DNA of 33,827 nucleotides. Source: an uncultured Opitutales bacterium (GTDB lineage Bacteria > Verrucomicrobiota > Verrucomicrobiia > Opitutales > UBA2995). The stretch lies in assembly GCA_938075565.1 (NCBI GenBank), contig CALJGU010000092.1, forward strand, positions 1 through 33,827. The letters are read 5' to 3'. Under the pieces are notes generated by a model that was not told the DNA's origin, searched no databases, and saw only the letters and a list, made by a program, of their open reading frames with translations. Made by a program: the position numbers and the translations under genes. Within the stretch, counting starts at the first letter, position 1. Every line of letters starts with the position of its first letter. Below, in pieces: positions 8,096-15,849 of this stretch.

Positions 8096-9496
8096 ATGGA
8101 CGACTCCCCACTCAGTGATATTTCAATTCTAATCATTGAAGATGACAAGCTACTTTGCCGTCGGGTTTCAGCCTATTTGGAATCTCGAGGTGGGGATGTG
8201 ATGTCAGGCGCTTCGCTAGAGGAGACCAGGAATTTGCTGGCAGACTATTCATTCGATGTCGTGTTGTCCGATGTTCATTTGCCCGATGGCAATGGGTTGG
8301 ATCTGCTTAGAGGAAAATCTTATCCTGCAACCACCCGTGTGTTGATCATGACCGCTGAAGGGGGTGTTGAAACGGCTGTAGAGGCTATGCGGCTGGGCGC
8401 TTCCGACTTTTTGACAAAACCGTTCGAGCTGGATGAACTACCTCTGGTCATTCTGCGCAGTCGCCAACAGCAGAAGCAGGCAAGATTGGAAACCTTTCGC
8501 AAGGAGACTCGCTCCCAAGACTTGGGATTATTCTTTGGCGAGGCTATGTCGGGTATTCGGCAATCCTTGGATAAAATTATTGAAACCGATCAACGGCTTG
8601 GCGACTCGTTGCCACCCGTTCTGTTGATTGGGCAGACGGGGACAGGAAAGACGTCGTTCGCTCGTTGGTTACATGAAAATGGCCCCCGTAGCTCGAATGA
8701 GCTAGTAGAGGTCAATTGTTCTGCCTTGCCTGAAACCTTGGCCGAGTCGGAGTTATTTGGACACGAGCGAGGTGCATTCACCGATGCCAAGACCTCTCGC
8801 ATCGGTTTATTCGAAGCGGCCGATGGAGGAACGTTATTCCTCGATGAAATGCCGAGCCTCTCACTTCCATTGCAAGCGAAAGTCCTGAAGGCCATTGAGG
8901 ATCAGGAGATTCGGCGTTTAGGTGGACGCAAGACGATTAAGATCAATATTCGTTTGATTGCTGCCGGTGGGGAAGATCTGAAAAAACGAGTGGCCCAAGG
9001 TCTTTTTCGTGAGGATCTCTATCACCGCTTGGATTTACTCCGCTTGGAGTTACCTCCTTTGAAGCTACGAGTAGGAGATTTACCAAGCCTCGCTCAGTCA
9101 CTTCTCGATAAGTTGGCTCTACGATACAAAAGGGGTGCACGGAAGCTATCCCAAATCGGCTTGCAGCGCATGGTAAATTACGAGTGGCCTGGCAACGTTC
9201 GAGAATTGGCTCATGAGCTGGAGCGATCTTTGATCTTTGAGGATGGAGAAGAACTCGACTTGAATATGCTGGCCCATGCGGACGGCGAATCCGGTTCCGG
9301 CAACTTATCACCAGAACAATGGTTCAATCCCGCATTTCAGTTTCCAGAGGAGGGTTTCCAGATCGAGGAGGCGGTTTTAAAAATGATTCAACATGCCTTG
9401 GATCAATCGAATCAGAATGTTTCCGCCGCTGCCCGCTTGTTGGGAGTCAACCGAGATTACATTCGATATCGGCTATCCCAGAAGAAAGAGCCTTAG
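8096..9496 (+). CDS. Sigma-54-type response regulator (NtrC/AtoC family)
   Basis: The product is 466 aa from the ATG at 8096; a GTG at 8087 is an alternative start. The domains in order are a receiver (phospho-acceptor D59 in LSDVHLPDG, conserved K108), an AAA+ domain with Walker A GQTGTGKT (179-186), the sigma-54 contact loop as GAFTDA (226-231), Walker B GGTLFLDE (244-251) and WPGNVREL, and a C-terminal Fis-type helix-turn-helix (SAARLLGVNRDYIRYRL). The canonical loop is GAFTGA; GAFTDA is a tolerated variant in my recollection. The usual sensor-I AATN reads AAGG here. A consensus sigma-54 promoter lies 650 bp downstream and a histidine kinase 2.5 kb downstream, so I infer that this regulator activates that promoter on phosphorylation. 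Confidence 0.95.
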   Translation: MDDSPLSDISILIIEDDKLLCRRVSAYLESRGGDVMSGASLEETRNLLADYSFDVVLSDVHLPDGNGLDLLRGKSYPATTRVLIMTAEGGVETAVEAMRLGASDFLTKPFELDELPLVILRSRQQQKQARLETFRKETRSQDLGLFFGEAMSGIRQSLDKIIETDQRLGDSLPPVLLIGQTGTGKTSFARWLHENGPRSSNELVEVNCSALPETLAESELFGHERGAFTDAKTSRIGLFEAADGGTLFLDEMPSLSLPLQAKVLKAIEDQEIRRLGGRKTIKINIRLIAAGGEDLKKRVAQGLFREDLYHRLDLLRLELPPLKLRVGDLPSLAQSLLDKLALRYKRGARKLSQIGLQRMVNYEWPGNVRELAHELERSLIFEDGEELDLNMLAHADGESGSGNLSPEQWFNPAFQFPEEGFQIEEAVLKMIQHALDQSNQNVSAAARLLGVNRDYIRYRLSQKKEP

Positions 9497-9578
9497 GGTT
9501 TAGAGCTGTGCTGATCCTTATTGGCAGATTGACAGGAAACCTTATCTGAATAGAAGTAGTGGCGAATCCTAAGCGGTC

Positions 9579-9980
9579 ATTAAAAAGTTAATTTCTCTCC
9601 TACTTGTCAGTGTTCTATCGTTTTCTGGAGCTGCGGTTGCCCAGGATAGCCCAGAAAAACCGGGCGGTGGTTCTGGAAGTGGACCCAGTAGAGTTCCAGG
9701 ACGTCCACCAGCGCCGAAGGTTGTCCGCGATAATGCGGATTTCCAACAATGGTCGACTGATTTTCGGACTGCGCGTGAAGCCTTCAAGACTCGGCTTCAA
9801 GAAATGCGAGAGTCGCTGCAAAACGCGGAGGAGTCGCAAAAAGACGCAATTCGCGCTCAGATTCGTGAGCAATTGAAGCTACACCGGGCTGAGGAAAACG
9901 CCTTTCGAAAGCGTGTACGTGCGCTCACGACAGAGATGCGTGAGGCAAAGTCTGAGGCCAGTTCTGGCTCAGGTGGCTGA
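9579..9980 (+). CDS. Small secreted coiled-coil protein, apparent ATT start; paralogue of the gene at 10210
   Basis: This gene is easily missed because the frame has no ATG, GTG or TTG near its 5' end. A stop lies at 9570-9572 and the only usable codon before the signal peptide is ATT at 9579. From there it reads (M)KKLISLLLVSVLSFSGAAVAQ, a clear signal peptide matching MKKLITLTILSSLIFAGSAFAQ of the downstream paralogue, then a Gly/Pro/Ser linker and about 85 residues of charged helix (RTAREAFKTRLQEMRESL through FRKRVRALTTEMREA). The total is 133 aa. Even the bases around the start match (ATTAAAAAGTTAATT against ATGAAAAAATTAATT). It is either a genuine AUU-initiated, weakly translated gene or a recent start-codon loss. 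The body is undamaged. It lies 82 bp after the response regulator and may be co-transcribed with it. Confidence 0.75.
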   Translation: MKKLISLLLVSVLSFSGAAVAQDSPEKPGGGSGSGPSRVPGRPPAPKVVRDNADFQQWSTDFRTAREAFKTRLQEMRESLQNAEESQKDAIRAQIREQLKLHRAEENAFRKRVRALTTEMREAKSEASSGSGG

Positions 9981-10005
9981 GTTGGCCCTATAGTCTTATT
10001 CTTAG

Positions 10006-10065
10006 TGGGAATTATTTCCCATCTACCAGCATTCCGTTTCTCAAAATGATGGGAAATAATGCCCG
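10006..10065. promoter_or_regulatory. Two dyads upstream of the sigma-54 promoter (candidate activator sites) that also form a long inverted repeat
   Basis: The first site, TGGGAATTATTTCCCA (10006-10021), is TGGGAA-N4-TTCCCA with perfect arms. The second, TGGGAAATAATGCCCG (10050-10065), is a degenerate copy 44 bp downstream, about four helical turns. The two also pair with each other: ATTATTTCCCATC (10011-10023) is the exact complement of 10048-10060. The site centres lie about 164 and 120 bp before the expected transcription start, the usual range for sigma-54 activator binding. An alternative reading is a bidirectional terminator after the upstream gene, though no T-tract follows. Confidence 0.6.
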
Positions 10066-10151
10066 ATTCCTAGAATTACACTTTTCGGTAGTTGTATCTA
10101 GTAATCTGTAAGTCGTTGTTTCATATGAAGAAACGAGGTTTTAGGTCCGGT

Positions 10152-10167
10152 TGGCACGCGCATTGCA
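10152..10167 (+). promoter_or_regulatory. Sigma-54 (RpoN) promoter
   Basis: TGGCAC-GCGCA-TTGCA matches the -24/-12 consensus TGGCAC-N5-TTGCA/T at every specified position. The expected transcription start is near 10178, about 32 bases before the ATG at 10210. It is the only full match I found in the window and it lies close to a sigma-54 activator gene. Confidence 0.85.
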
Positions 10168-10209
10168 TAAAGAAGCGAAACGCCACGAATAACCATTACC
10201 AAATATAAC

Positions 10210-10587
10210 ATGAAAAAATTAATTACACTTACGATTCTCAGTAGCCTTATTTTCGCTGGTTCCGCTTTCGCTCAAGACGTCGCCCCAGTGCGTGACGGTG
10301 AACGTCTACGCGATGGACAATTTCGAATTCCAAAAGCATTACGCGGAGAAGACAGTCCAATCGCGGATGCACTTTCAGATTACAGAAGTGCTAGAGAAGA
10401 GTTGCGCGCAGCCATTGCTCCTCTTCGTGCCAGCTTGAAAGGTGCTGATGAGGCAACTATCGCAAGCGTTCGTGAACAAATCCGTGGATTACTTCGCGAT
10501 CATGCAGGTGACCAAAGAGAATTTCGTAAAACAGTAAGACGTGAGATGCGCGCGCTTCGTGAAGCACGAGCATCTGATGGGGAATGA
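10210..10587 (+). CDS. Small secreted helical protein under the sigma-54 promoter
   Basis: A 125-aa protein with a signal peptide (MKKLITLTILSSLIFAGSAFA, cleavage before QDV), a short linker and a highly charged helical body rich in Arg, Glu and Ala (SDYRSAREELRAAIAPL through REFRKTVRREMRALREAR). It is a paralogue of the ATT-start gene upstream: both end with a helix of the form FRKxVRxxxxEMRxxxxA. Size, location and helical charge recall periplasmic helical hairpin proteins such as CpxP/Spy, but the LTxxQ motif of that family is not seen and I claim no homology. A consensus sigma-54 promoter precedes it and a strong terminator follows, so it is probably a single-gene transcript and the main visible target of the neighbouring regulator. 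Confidence 0.88.
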   Translation: MKKLITLTILSSLIFAGSAFAQDVAPVRDGERLRDGQFRIPKALRGEDSPIADALSDYRSAREELRAAIAPLRASLKGADEATIASVREQIRGLLRDHAGDQREFRKTVRREMRALREARASDGE

Positions 10588-10634
10588 AGTTAAAGGTTAG
10601 GGGACTGACTTCCTAACTGTTTATTCGAACGAAT

Positions 10635-10668
10635 CAGGCGGCTCTCTTCGGGAGTCGCCTGGTTTATA
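10635..10668 (+). terminator. Rho-independent terminator after the sigma-54-driven gene
   Basis: The arms CAGGCGGCTC (10635-10644) and GAGTCGCCTG (10652-10661) pair over ten bases with one G-U pair around a 7-base loop containing TTCG, followed by a short T-rich stretch GTTTAT. It separates the small-protein transcript from the barrel/kinase operon. Confidence 0.75.
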
Positions 10669-10720
10669 TTCGGAGCCTGGGTTTGCTTCGAAAAATGATA
10701 CTGTTACCTTAGTTTAAAAA

Positions 10721-10764
10721 GAAACCTCGATTGCCTCTTTGAATGGGTTTGAGATAGAGGTTTC
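10721..10764. promoter_or_regulatory. Inverted repeat before the outer-membrane protein gene
   Basis: GAAACCTC (10721-10728) and GAGGTTTC (10757-10764) are exact complements separated by 28 bases. The second arm ends 14 bases before the ATG at 10779. It could be a leader hairpin or a pair of regulator half-sites; no clear promoter boxes accompany it. Confidence 0.35.
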
Positions 10765-10778
10765 ATCAGATTGATTCT

Positions 10779-11969
10779 ATGAATGCCACGATTCATATGG
10801 GGAGAAGAGTAGTTTGTCTGTTGTCCTTTATCCTAGCCCTTGCAATTAATGTATTGAAGGCGCAGGAAATTTCCGATGCAGAACTCGATGCGCTGCTCGA
10901 AGATCCGGATGCTCTTGATGCCTGGCTGGAGGAGGAATTTACCGGATGGGATTTTTCTGCCCTTGGACGCGTTGGTTGGGGACGATCTGACAACGTCTTA
11001 CTTGCCACAGTTAACCCGCAGACGGGGGACTATGTGCGTTCGGAATTCGAGATGTTCCTTACAAAACTGCCAGATGATTCTGGTGAGTTTTTTTCCTATT
11101 TGTCTCTTACAGATTTGAGGTACTCAGGAGTAGAAGACGCTGATAAGGAACAGATGTTTTTATCTTCCACTCAATGGAAGCGCTATCTTTCAGATCGATT
11201 AAGTGGAGTATTGAAGGCTCAGTATGTCTATTTTGATCAAATCTTGGACCTGTCGTTGACCGAGCGACAAGAGGCACGAGAGCGGATACAATTCCATGGT
11301 TATGGATTGGGATCTGATTTGGAATACTTGTTCACACAGGATGACGAACTCACATTCGGATTCATCGTCCTCCGGGAAGAATATGCAGAGGTACTTGGCA
11401 ACGATTGGCTGGGGCGGCTTGAATTTGAATGGGAACGACCTTTCTGGTTATCCACCGAACTTTCTGCAAAGTTGCGGGCCGAGAAGCGAGACTACGATGA
11501 ACGATCCCAGCGCGATATCTTTGGCAGGTCTGTGGAAGGCGACCGTTTGAAAGTGAATCGTAACTCTGCCATGATTGAGTTGTCGAAGAGCTGGGGAAAA
11601 CAGAAGTTACTGGAATCAGCCCTTGAAGTTAGATTCTTAAGGAATCGCGACAATGGTGTGGGATATTACGACTATGACCAGTGGTCGATCGACCTGTCCC
11701 TTGAGGGGGAGTGGAAGGGCTTTGAGGCCAGAGCCGGAATCGGTGTAGATGATTCAGAGTTTCTCATTCAAACCGTGGAGCGCTTCAATCCGCTTCCAAG
11801 GAAGAAGAAAGATTATTGGGGAGAGCTGTTTTTGCGGAGAGAGCTTGGAGGCCGCTGGTCCATTTATCTGCTCGCCGAGTTTGAAGAATCAAACTCCAAT
11901 GTAGTCACTGATGAGTACGATGTTTTGTCTGGATCATTGGGATTTCAAATTGATTTTGGGGAAAAGTAG
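10779..11969 (+). CDS. Predicted outer-membrane beta-barrel protein, unknown function
   Basis: This is a 396-aa protein. A second ATG at 10797 gives the tidier signal peptide (MGRRVVCLLSFILALAINVLKAQ), so the true start may be there. After an acidic segment rich in DA/LE (about residues 30-55) the chain alternates polar and hydrophobic residues with many aromatics (FSALGRVGWGRSDNVLL, WSIDLSLEGEWKGFEARAG, WSIYLLAEFEESNS) and ends in amphipathic strands (SGSLGFQIDF). This suggests a barrel of about 14-16 strands, though there is no exact C-terminal phenylalanine. No named family is recognised. It lies 18 bp before the histidine kinase and is probably in the same transcript, so it may sense or report outer-membrane state. 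Confidence 0.75.
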   Translation: MNATIHMGRRVVCLLSFILALAINVLKAQEISDAELDALLEDPDALDAWLEEEFTGWDFSALGRVGWGRSDNVLLATVNPQTGDYVRSEFEMFLTKLPDDSGEFFSYLSLTDLRYSGVEDADKEQMFLSSTQWKRYLSDRLSGVLKAQYVYFDQILDLSLTERQEARERIQFHGYGLGSDLEYLFTQDDELTFGFIVLREEYAEVLGNDWLGRLEFEWERPFWLSTELSAKLRAEKRDYDERSQRDIFGRSVEGDRLKVNRNSAMIELSKSWGKQKLLESALEVRFLRNRDNGVGYYDYDQWSIDLSLEGEWKGFEARAGIGVDDSEFLIQTVERFNPLPRKKKDYWGELFLRRELGGRWSIYLLAEFEESNSNVVTDEYDVLSGSLGFQIDFGEK

Positions 11970-11987
11970 AGTTCGAAACGTTTTAGG

Positions 11988-13394
11988 ATGAGTAAAGATA
12001 AACATAGCCAGCGGTCGCTTGTAATTTGGGTAGTTGCGGGATTGTTGCTTTTGTTTTTTTTAGTGACCGCTGTGCTTGCGATGCGAATGAGGGCTCAGCT
12101 TCGAAAGCAGACCATTTATCGTGACGGGCCTGTCTTCATGGCCGTGGCTTCCGCGGAAGTGGATGACGTTCGGTCCATCAACGAGGGTATCATCCCTCCT
12201 GGTGCGGAGGAGGAGCTGTTCGAAGTCGCTTTGAATACTTCGGACATTAGAGGCGTGATTGGAGTACGAGTTTTTACCGAAGGGAACATATCCGTCGGTG
12301 GCGTGCCGCTATCCATCAAGCGAGGGAAGACTGAGCCGCATGAGGAAGAGCTCTTAAATCAGAGAATTCCTATCAGTCGTTTTCATCCGGAATTTGAATT
12401 GTCCAATATCTTTCTGTTTATTGAAGACGAACTTACTGAGAAAGAAAAATACCCTGTATTGGAAATTATAATACCTCTCTTCTCATTTAACGACGAGAAG
12501 GTGTCAGGGTTTGCTCAGTACTATTTGGATGGGGCGGATGTCGCAGCGGAACTTGCAGAAGTGGACCGCAGCATTTTCTTCTATGCTGGTGGAGCCTTTT
12601 TGTTTGGTGGAGTGATTGGCACCGGTATATTGATTTGGGCTTTTCGCAGATTGCGGAAAGTCAACGAGTTGTTGGAAGACCGAACGCGTCACCTTGTATC
12701 CGCTAATCACAAGCTGAGTATGGAGGCGAGGACGGCGGCCATTGGAGCGATTACTTCGCACCTGATCCATGGATTGAAGAGTCCGCTTCAAGGAATACGT
12801 CAATTTGTGACCACACAATCGAATGGTGAGGATGCGGATGATGGTGGACGTGTTTGGCAGGATGCTGCTGACACAACCGAGCGTATGCAGAATTTAATCA
12901 ATGAGGTCATCGAAGTCTTACAGGACCGAGGGGGTGACTTCTCCTACGAAGTGTCTTTGGAAGAACTCTCCGCGCTGACCAAAGATCGGGTGATGAGTTA
13001 TGCCGATAGAAAATCGGTAAGATTTGTTGTTCAGGGCGCAGTGGAAGGTGACTTGATGATCTCCAATGATCGCGCGAACCTGATTGTGCTTATTCTGGTG
13101 AACCTTATCCGGAATGCCATAGATGCTTCTGAGAATGAACAGGAGGTGAACCTTAAGATCATCCTTGAGAAGAATGACCGATTGACCTTTCAAGTTGCGG
13201 ACCAGGGGCCTGGAATGCCTGAAGCGGTGCGCGAACATCTTTTTCAACCCGTTGCCAGTGGGAAGGTCGGTGGAAGCGGTGTTGGGTTGTCTTTGTGTCA
13301 GGAACTCAGCCGTCACTTGGGCGGCGACTTAGAACTTGCAACAACAGGGTTCGACGGGACTGTTTTTGAACTCGGTATCTCAATCATTACCTAA
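11988..13394 (+). CDS. Membrane-bound sensor histidine kinase
   Basis: The 468-aa protein has TM1 (about residues 10-32), an extracytoplasmic sensor of about 160 residues with no recognised fold, TM2 (about 196-219), a helical linker and the kinase core. The H-box reads SHLIHGLKSPLQ with phospho-acceptor H261. The N-box is LVNLIRNAIDA (N372, N376), G1 is VADQGPGMP (D405) and G2 is GGSGVGLSL (428-436). The residue after H261 is glycine where most kinases have Glu or Asp, a position important for catalysis and phosphatase activity in HisKA kinases. The likely partner is the response regulator at 8096. It is orphaned from it by the two small secreted genes and the barrel gene. Confidence 0.93.
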   Translation: MSKDKHSQRSLVIWVVAGLLLLFFLVTAVLAMRMRAQLRKQTIYRDGPVFMAVASAEVDDVRSINEGIIPPGAEEELFEVALNTSDIRGVIGVRVFTEGNISVGGVPLSIKRGKTEPHEEELLNQRIPISRFHPEFELSNIFLFIEDELTEKEKYPVLEIIIPLFSFNDEKVSGFAQYYLDGADVAAELAEVDRSIFFYAGGAFLFGGVIGTGILIWAFRRLRKVNELLEDRTRHLVSANHKLSMEARTAAIGAITSHLIHGLKSPLQGIRQFVTTQSNGEDADDGGRVWQDAADTTERMQNLINEVIEVLQDRGGDFSYEVSLEELSALTKDRVMSYADRKSVRFVVQGAVEGDLMISNDRANLIVLILVNLIRNAIDASENEQEVNLKIILEKNDRLTFQVADQGPGMPEAVREHLFQPVASGKVGGSGVGLSLCQELSRHLGGDLELATTGFDGTVFELGISIIT

Positions 13395-13405
13395 CTTACA
13401 TTATC

Positions 13406-14962
13406 TTGCGGAACTTAATACTACTTCTATGGGCCCTTCTGTCTGTGAACGGTCTGGTCGCCCAAAATCCGGGCGAATTAAAATGGTCTTATGCGACCGG
13501 GGGAGAGATCTATTCTTCGCCAGCGTTGGCTATCGATGGAACGCTGTTTATAGGTGTAAATGACAACGTGGATGATGTGGTGAACGCGAACCGGATCATT
13601 GCTCTGAATTCTGACGGCAGTTTGAAATGGGAATCCTCTGTCGGGGATTGGGTGGATTCCTCTCCGGCCATCAGTGTGGATGGGGTGCTCTATATCGGCT
13701 GCTGGGATGGATTTTTGTACGCTTTCGATTGTGAGACCGGGGAAGAGCTTTGGAAGTTTGAAACCTTTGGAGTAATTGAGGCTTCTCCTGCGATTGGGAA
13801 AGACGGAGTGATCTACTTTGGAAACGGTGAGAATATGTTCTACGCAGTGAACCCAGATGGTTCTCCTGCCTGGGTGAATGGAAATAACAGTGAAGCATCT
13901 CCCTTAGAGTTCAGTGACTGGGTAGACAGCTCCGCGACCTTTGATGGACAAGGCAATGTCTGGGTAGCAGACCTTTTTGGAAACCTCTCACAGATCGCTC
14001 CGGACAAATCGGTTGTCTGGACAGTCGATTTGGGAGCAGGCATTCCCATCTCACCGGCCATTGCTGAAGATGGTACTGTTTACATTGGCGATGAAGACGG
14101 ATTTGTCATCGCCATTACTCCAGGAAATGACACCCCAAAATGGTTCTTTAATACCGGGCTCGAAGGAATTGAGTCGTCACCGGTCTTGGGGCCGGATGGA
14201 ACGGTTTATATTGGAACGGGCGATGATCGCGTATTTGCATTTGATGGCCAAACTGGAGCTGTAAAGTCCGGCTGGCCATTTACCGAACCCGGTGAGGTGG
14301 TTTATTCGAGTCCGGCTATAGCTGAGAACGGTACTATTTACATCGGATCTGGGGATAAGAATCTCTATGCTATCAGCAGTTCTGGTCAGAAGCTCTGGTC
14401 ATTCCCAACTGGGGGGTTCGTCGACTCATCGCCAGCCGTTGGATATGATGGCACTGTCTATTTCGGTTCAACCGATGGAGTGGTCTACGCTGTTCATGGC
14501 GATAGCTCACTTAGTTTTTCACGGTGGCCCAGATGGAGAGGGAGCAATGAATCGACAGGACTCATTGATCCCTACCGCGCTTGGGCCGAAGAGCAGAATC
14601 TGTCTGACCCTGATCCCTTTGCCGATGGTGACAACGACGAGCTCGAGAATGTACTCGAATGGGCCTTTTGCACGGACCCTAAACTCGCGGGATTGAGTGA
14701 CGTCAAATTTCCCTACTCAACTTTCACAAGCGAAGGCCTTCAATTGAAGGCTGGGTGGATTGTTAGCGCACGTGGATTAGGATTTGATTATTCCGATGAC
14801 CTTGTCACTTGGACTTCGATGAATCTAAAGGCTCCGGACAACTACCCCTGGTATGAGTCGATGACCCAGGAACCAGCCGATGAAAAGACCTTAGTGCAGC
14901 TTCATCTCAATGCGGCTGAGTCGCCTCCCAAATTTTTCAGGCTGACAGGTAAGCAGCATTAG
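13406..14962 (+). CDS. Secreted PQQ-type beta-propeller protein
   Basis: The start is TTG (13406), chosen because the signal peptide RNLILLLWALLSVNGLVAQ follows directly and no in-frame ATG exists nearby. The product is 518 aa. Residues of about 22-370 hold repeated propeller blades with the pattern SSPAIAEDGTxYIGSxDxxxYAI, as in PQQ-like WD proteins including BamB and quinoprotein dehydrogenases. No cofactor ligands can be named, so an enzymatic role is not supported. After the propeller comes a segment PDPFADGDNDELENVLEWAF, typical of the C-terminal tails of Verrucomicrobiota secreted proteins, then a small beta-rich end. It starts 11 bp after the kinase stop and probably shares its transcript. 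Confidence 0.85.
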   Translation: MRNLILLLWALLSVNGLVAQNPGELKWSYATGGEIYSSPALAIDGTLFIGVNDNVDDVVNANRIIALNSDGSLKWESSVGDWVDSSPAISVDGVLYIGCWDGFLYAFDCETGEELWKFETFGVIEASPAIGKDGVIYFGNGENMFYAVNPDGSPAWVNGNNSEASPLEFSDWVDSSATFDGQGNVWVADLFGNLSQIAPDKSVVWTVDLGAGIPISPAIAEDGTVYIGDEDGFVIAITPGNDTPKWFFNTGLEGIESSPVLGPDGTVYIGTGDDRVFAFDGQTGAVKSGWPFTEPGEVVYSSPAIAENGTIYIGSGDKNLYAISSSGQKLWSFPTGGFVDSSPAVGYDGTVYFGSTDGVVYAVHGDSSLSFSRWPRWRGSNESTGLIDPYRAWAEEQNLSDPDPFADGDNDELENVLEWAFCTDPKLAGLSDVKFPYSTFTSEGLQLKAGWIVSARGLGFDYSDDLVTWTSMNLKAPDNYPWYESMTQEPADEKTLVQLHLNAAESPPKFFRLTGKQH

Positions 14963-14976
14963 CCCTCACTGCTCCT

Positions 14977-15849
14977 ATGTGGTACATGGTTGTCGTATCG
15001 ATCATCTGGGCCTTTTCTTTTGGCCTGATCAAAACCTACCTAGCCGGCATGGATCCTTTCTTGGTGAGTGCTATGCGGATTGGGGTGGCGCTGATGGTCT
15101 TTCTTCCCTTTCTGCGGTTGGGAACAGTTTCATTTAATCTATTCCTAAAGTTGTTTGTCATCGGCGCCGTTCAGTTCGGGCTGATGTATGGTACCTACAT
15201 TTATACCTACCAGTTTATGGAGGCGCACAAGATCGCGCTCTTTACTGTGACAACTCCGCTTATGGTCACACTGATAGACGACTTCTTGGAGAAACGGTTT
15301 CAAACACACTACTTCCTTTGTGCTGCCTTGGCCGTTGTCGGGGCGGTGGTCATTTACTACAAAACCATCGATCTTTCCGACACGCTGATAGGTATTTGCC
15401 TTCTGCAACTTTCCAACCTCTGTTTCGCTATTGGGCAGGTATTCTATCGTCGGATCATGTTGCAAAATGATGACCTGAAGAGCCGGGATCATTTTGGTGT
15501 GCTTTACCTGGGTGGATTTATTGCAACTTTGATACTGGTGTTTCTGGGAACAGATCTGGAAACCGTAAGTATTTCGATGAAACAGTTCCAGGTCATCTTG
15601 TTCCTGGGTGTTCTTGCCTCTGGGATAGGTTTCTTTCTTTGGAACTATGGAGCTACCAAGACGAATGCAGGAACGCTGGCAGTGATGAATAATCTGAAGA
15701 TACCCCTGGCAGTCACCGTGAGCCTGTTGTTTTTCGAATCGGTTTCCGGTGAAGCACTCATTCGTCTTCTCATGGGCGGCGCCATTATTGTGGGAGCCGT
15801 TTATTTGAATGAGCGGATCAGCGCTCGCGTGAAGCGTGAATCTTCTTGA
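14977..15849 (+). CDS. DMT/EamA-family transporter
   Basis: This 290-aa, very hydrophobic protein has about ten membrane helices arranged as two EamA halves (first helix WYMVVVSIIWAFSFGLI; second half starting near residue 150 with IGICLLQLSNLCFAIGQVFY). The SGIGFFLWNYGATKTNAGTLAV segment resembles the conserved ninth-helix region of the family. Members export amino acids, amines or other metabolites; the substrate cannot be inferred here. The gene follows the propeller gene by 14 bp. Its last 32 bp overlap, tail to tail, the end of the glycosyltransferase gene on the other strand. Confidence 0.9.
   Translation: MWYMVVVSIIWAFSFGLIKTYLAGMDPFLVSAMRIGVALMVFLPFLRLGTVSFNLFLKLFVIGAVQFGLMYGTYIYTYQFMEAHKIALFTVTTPLMVTLIDDFLEKRFQTHYFLCAALAVVGAVVIYYKTIDLSDTLIGICLLQLSNLCFAIGQVFYRRIMLQNDDLKSRDHFGVLYLGGFIATLILVFLGTDLETVSISMKQFQVILFLGVLASGIGFFLWNYGATKTNAGTLAVMNNLKIPLAVTVSLLFFESVSGEALIRLLMGGAIIVGAVYLNERISARVKRESS

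Noticed and set aside
9604-9876. 90-codon + frame and two minus frames over the ATT-start gene
   Set aside because: They lack a signal peptide or paralogue; the ATT-started frame has both, so the others are shadows.
12620-12640. Second possible sigma-54 promoter (TGGCAC-N5-TATTG)
   Set aside because: The -12 element lacks the required GC, and it lies inside the kinase coding sequence.
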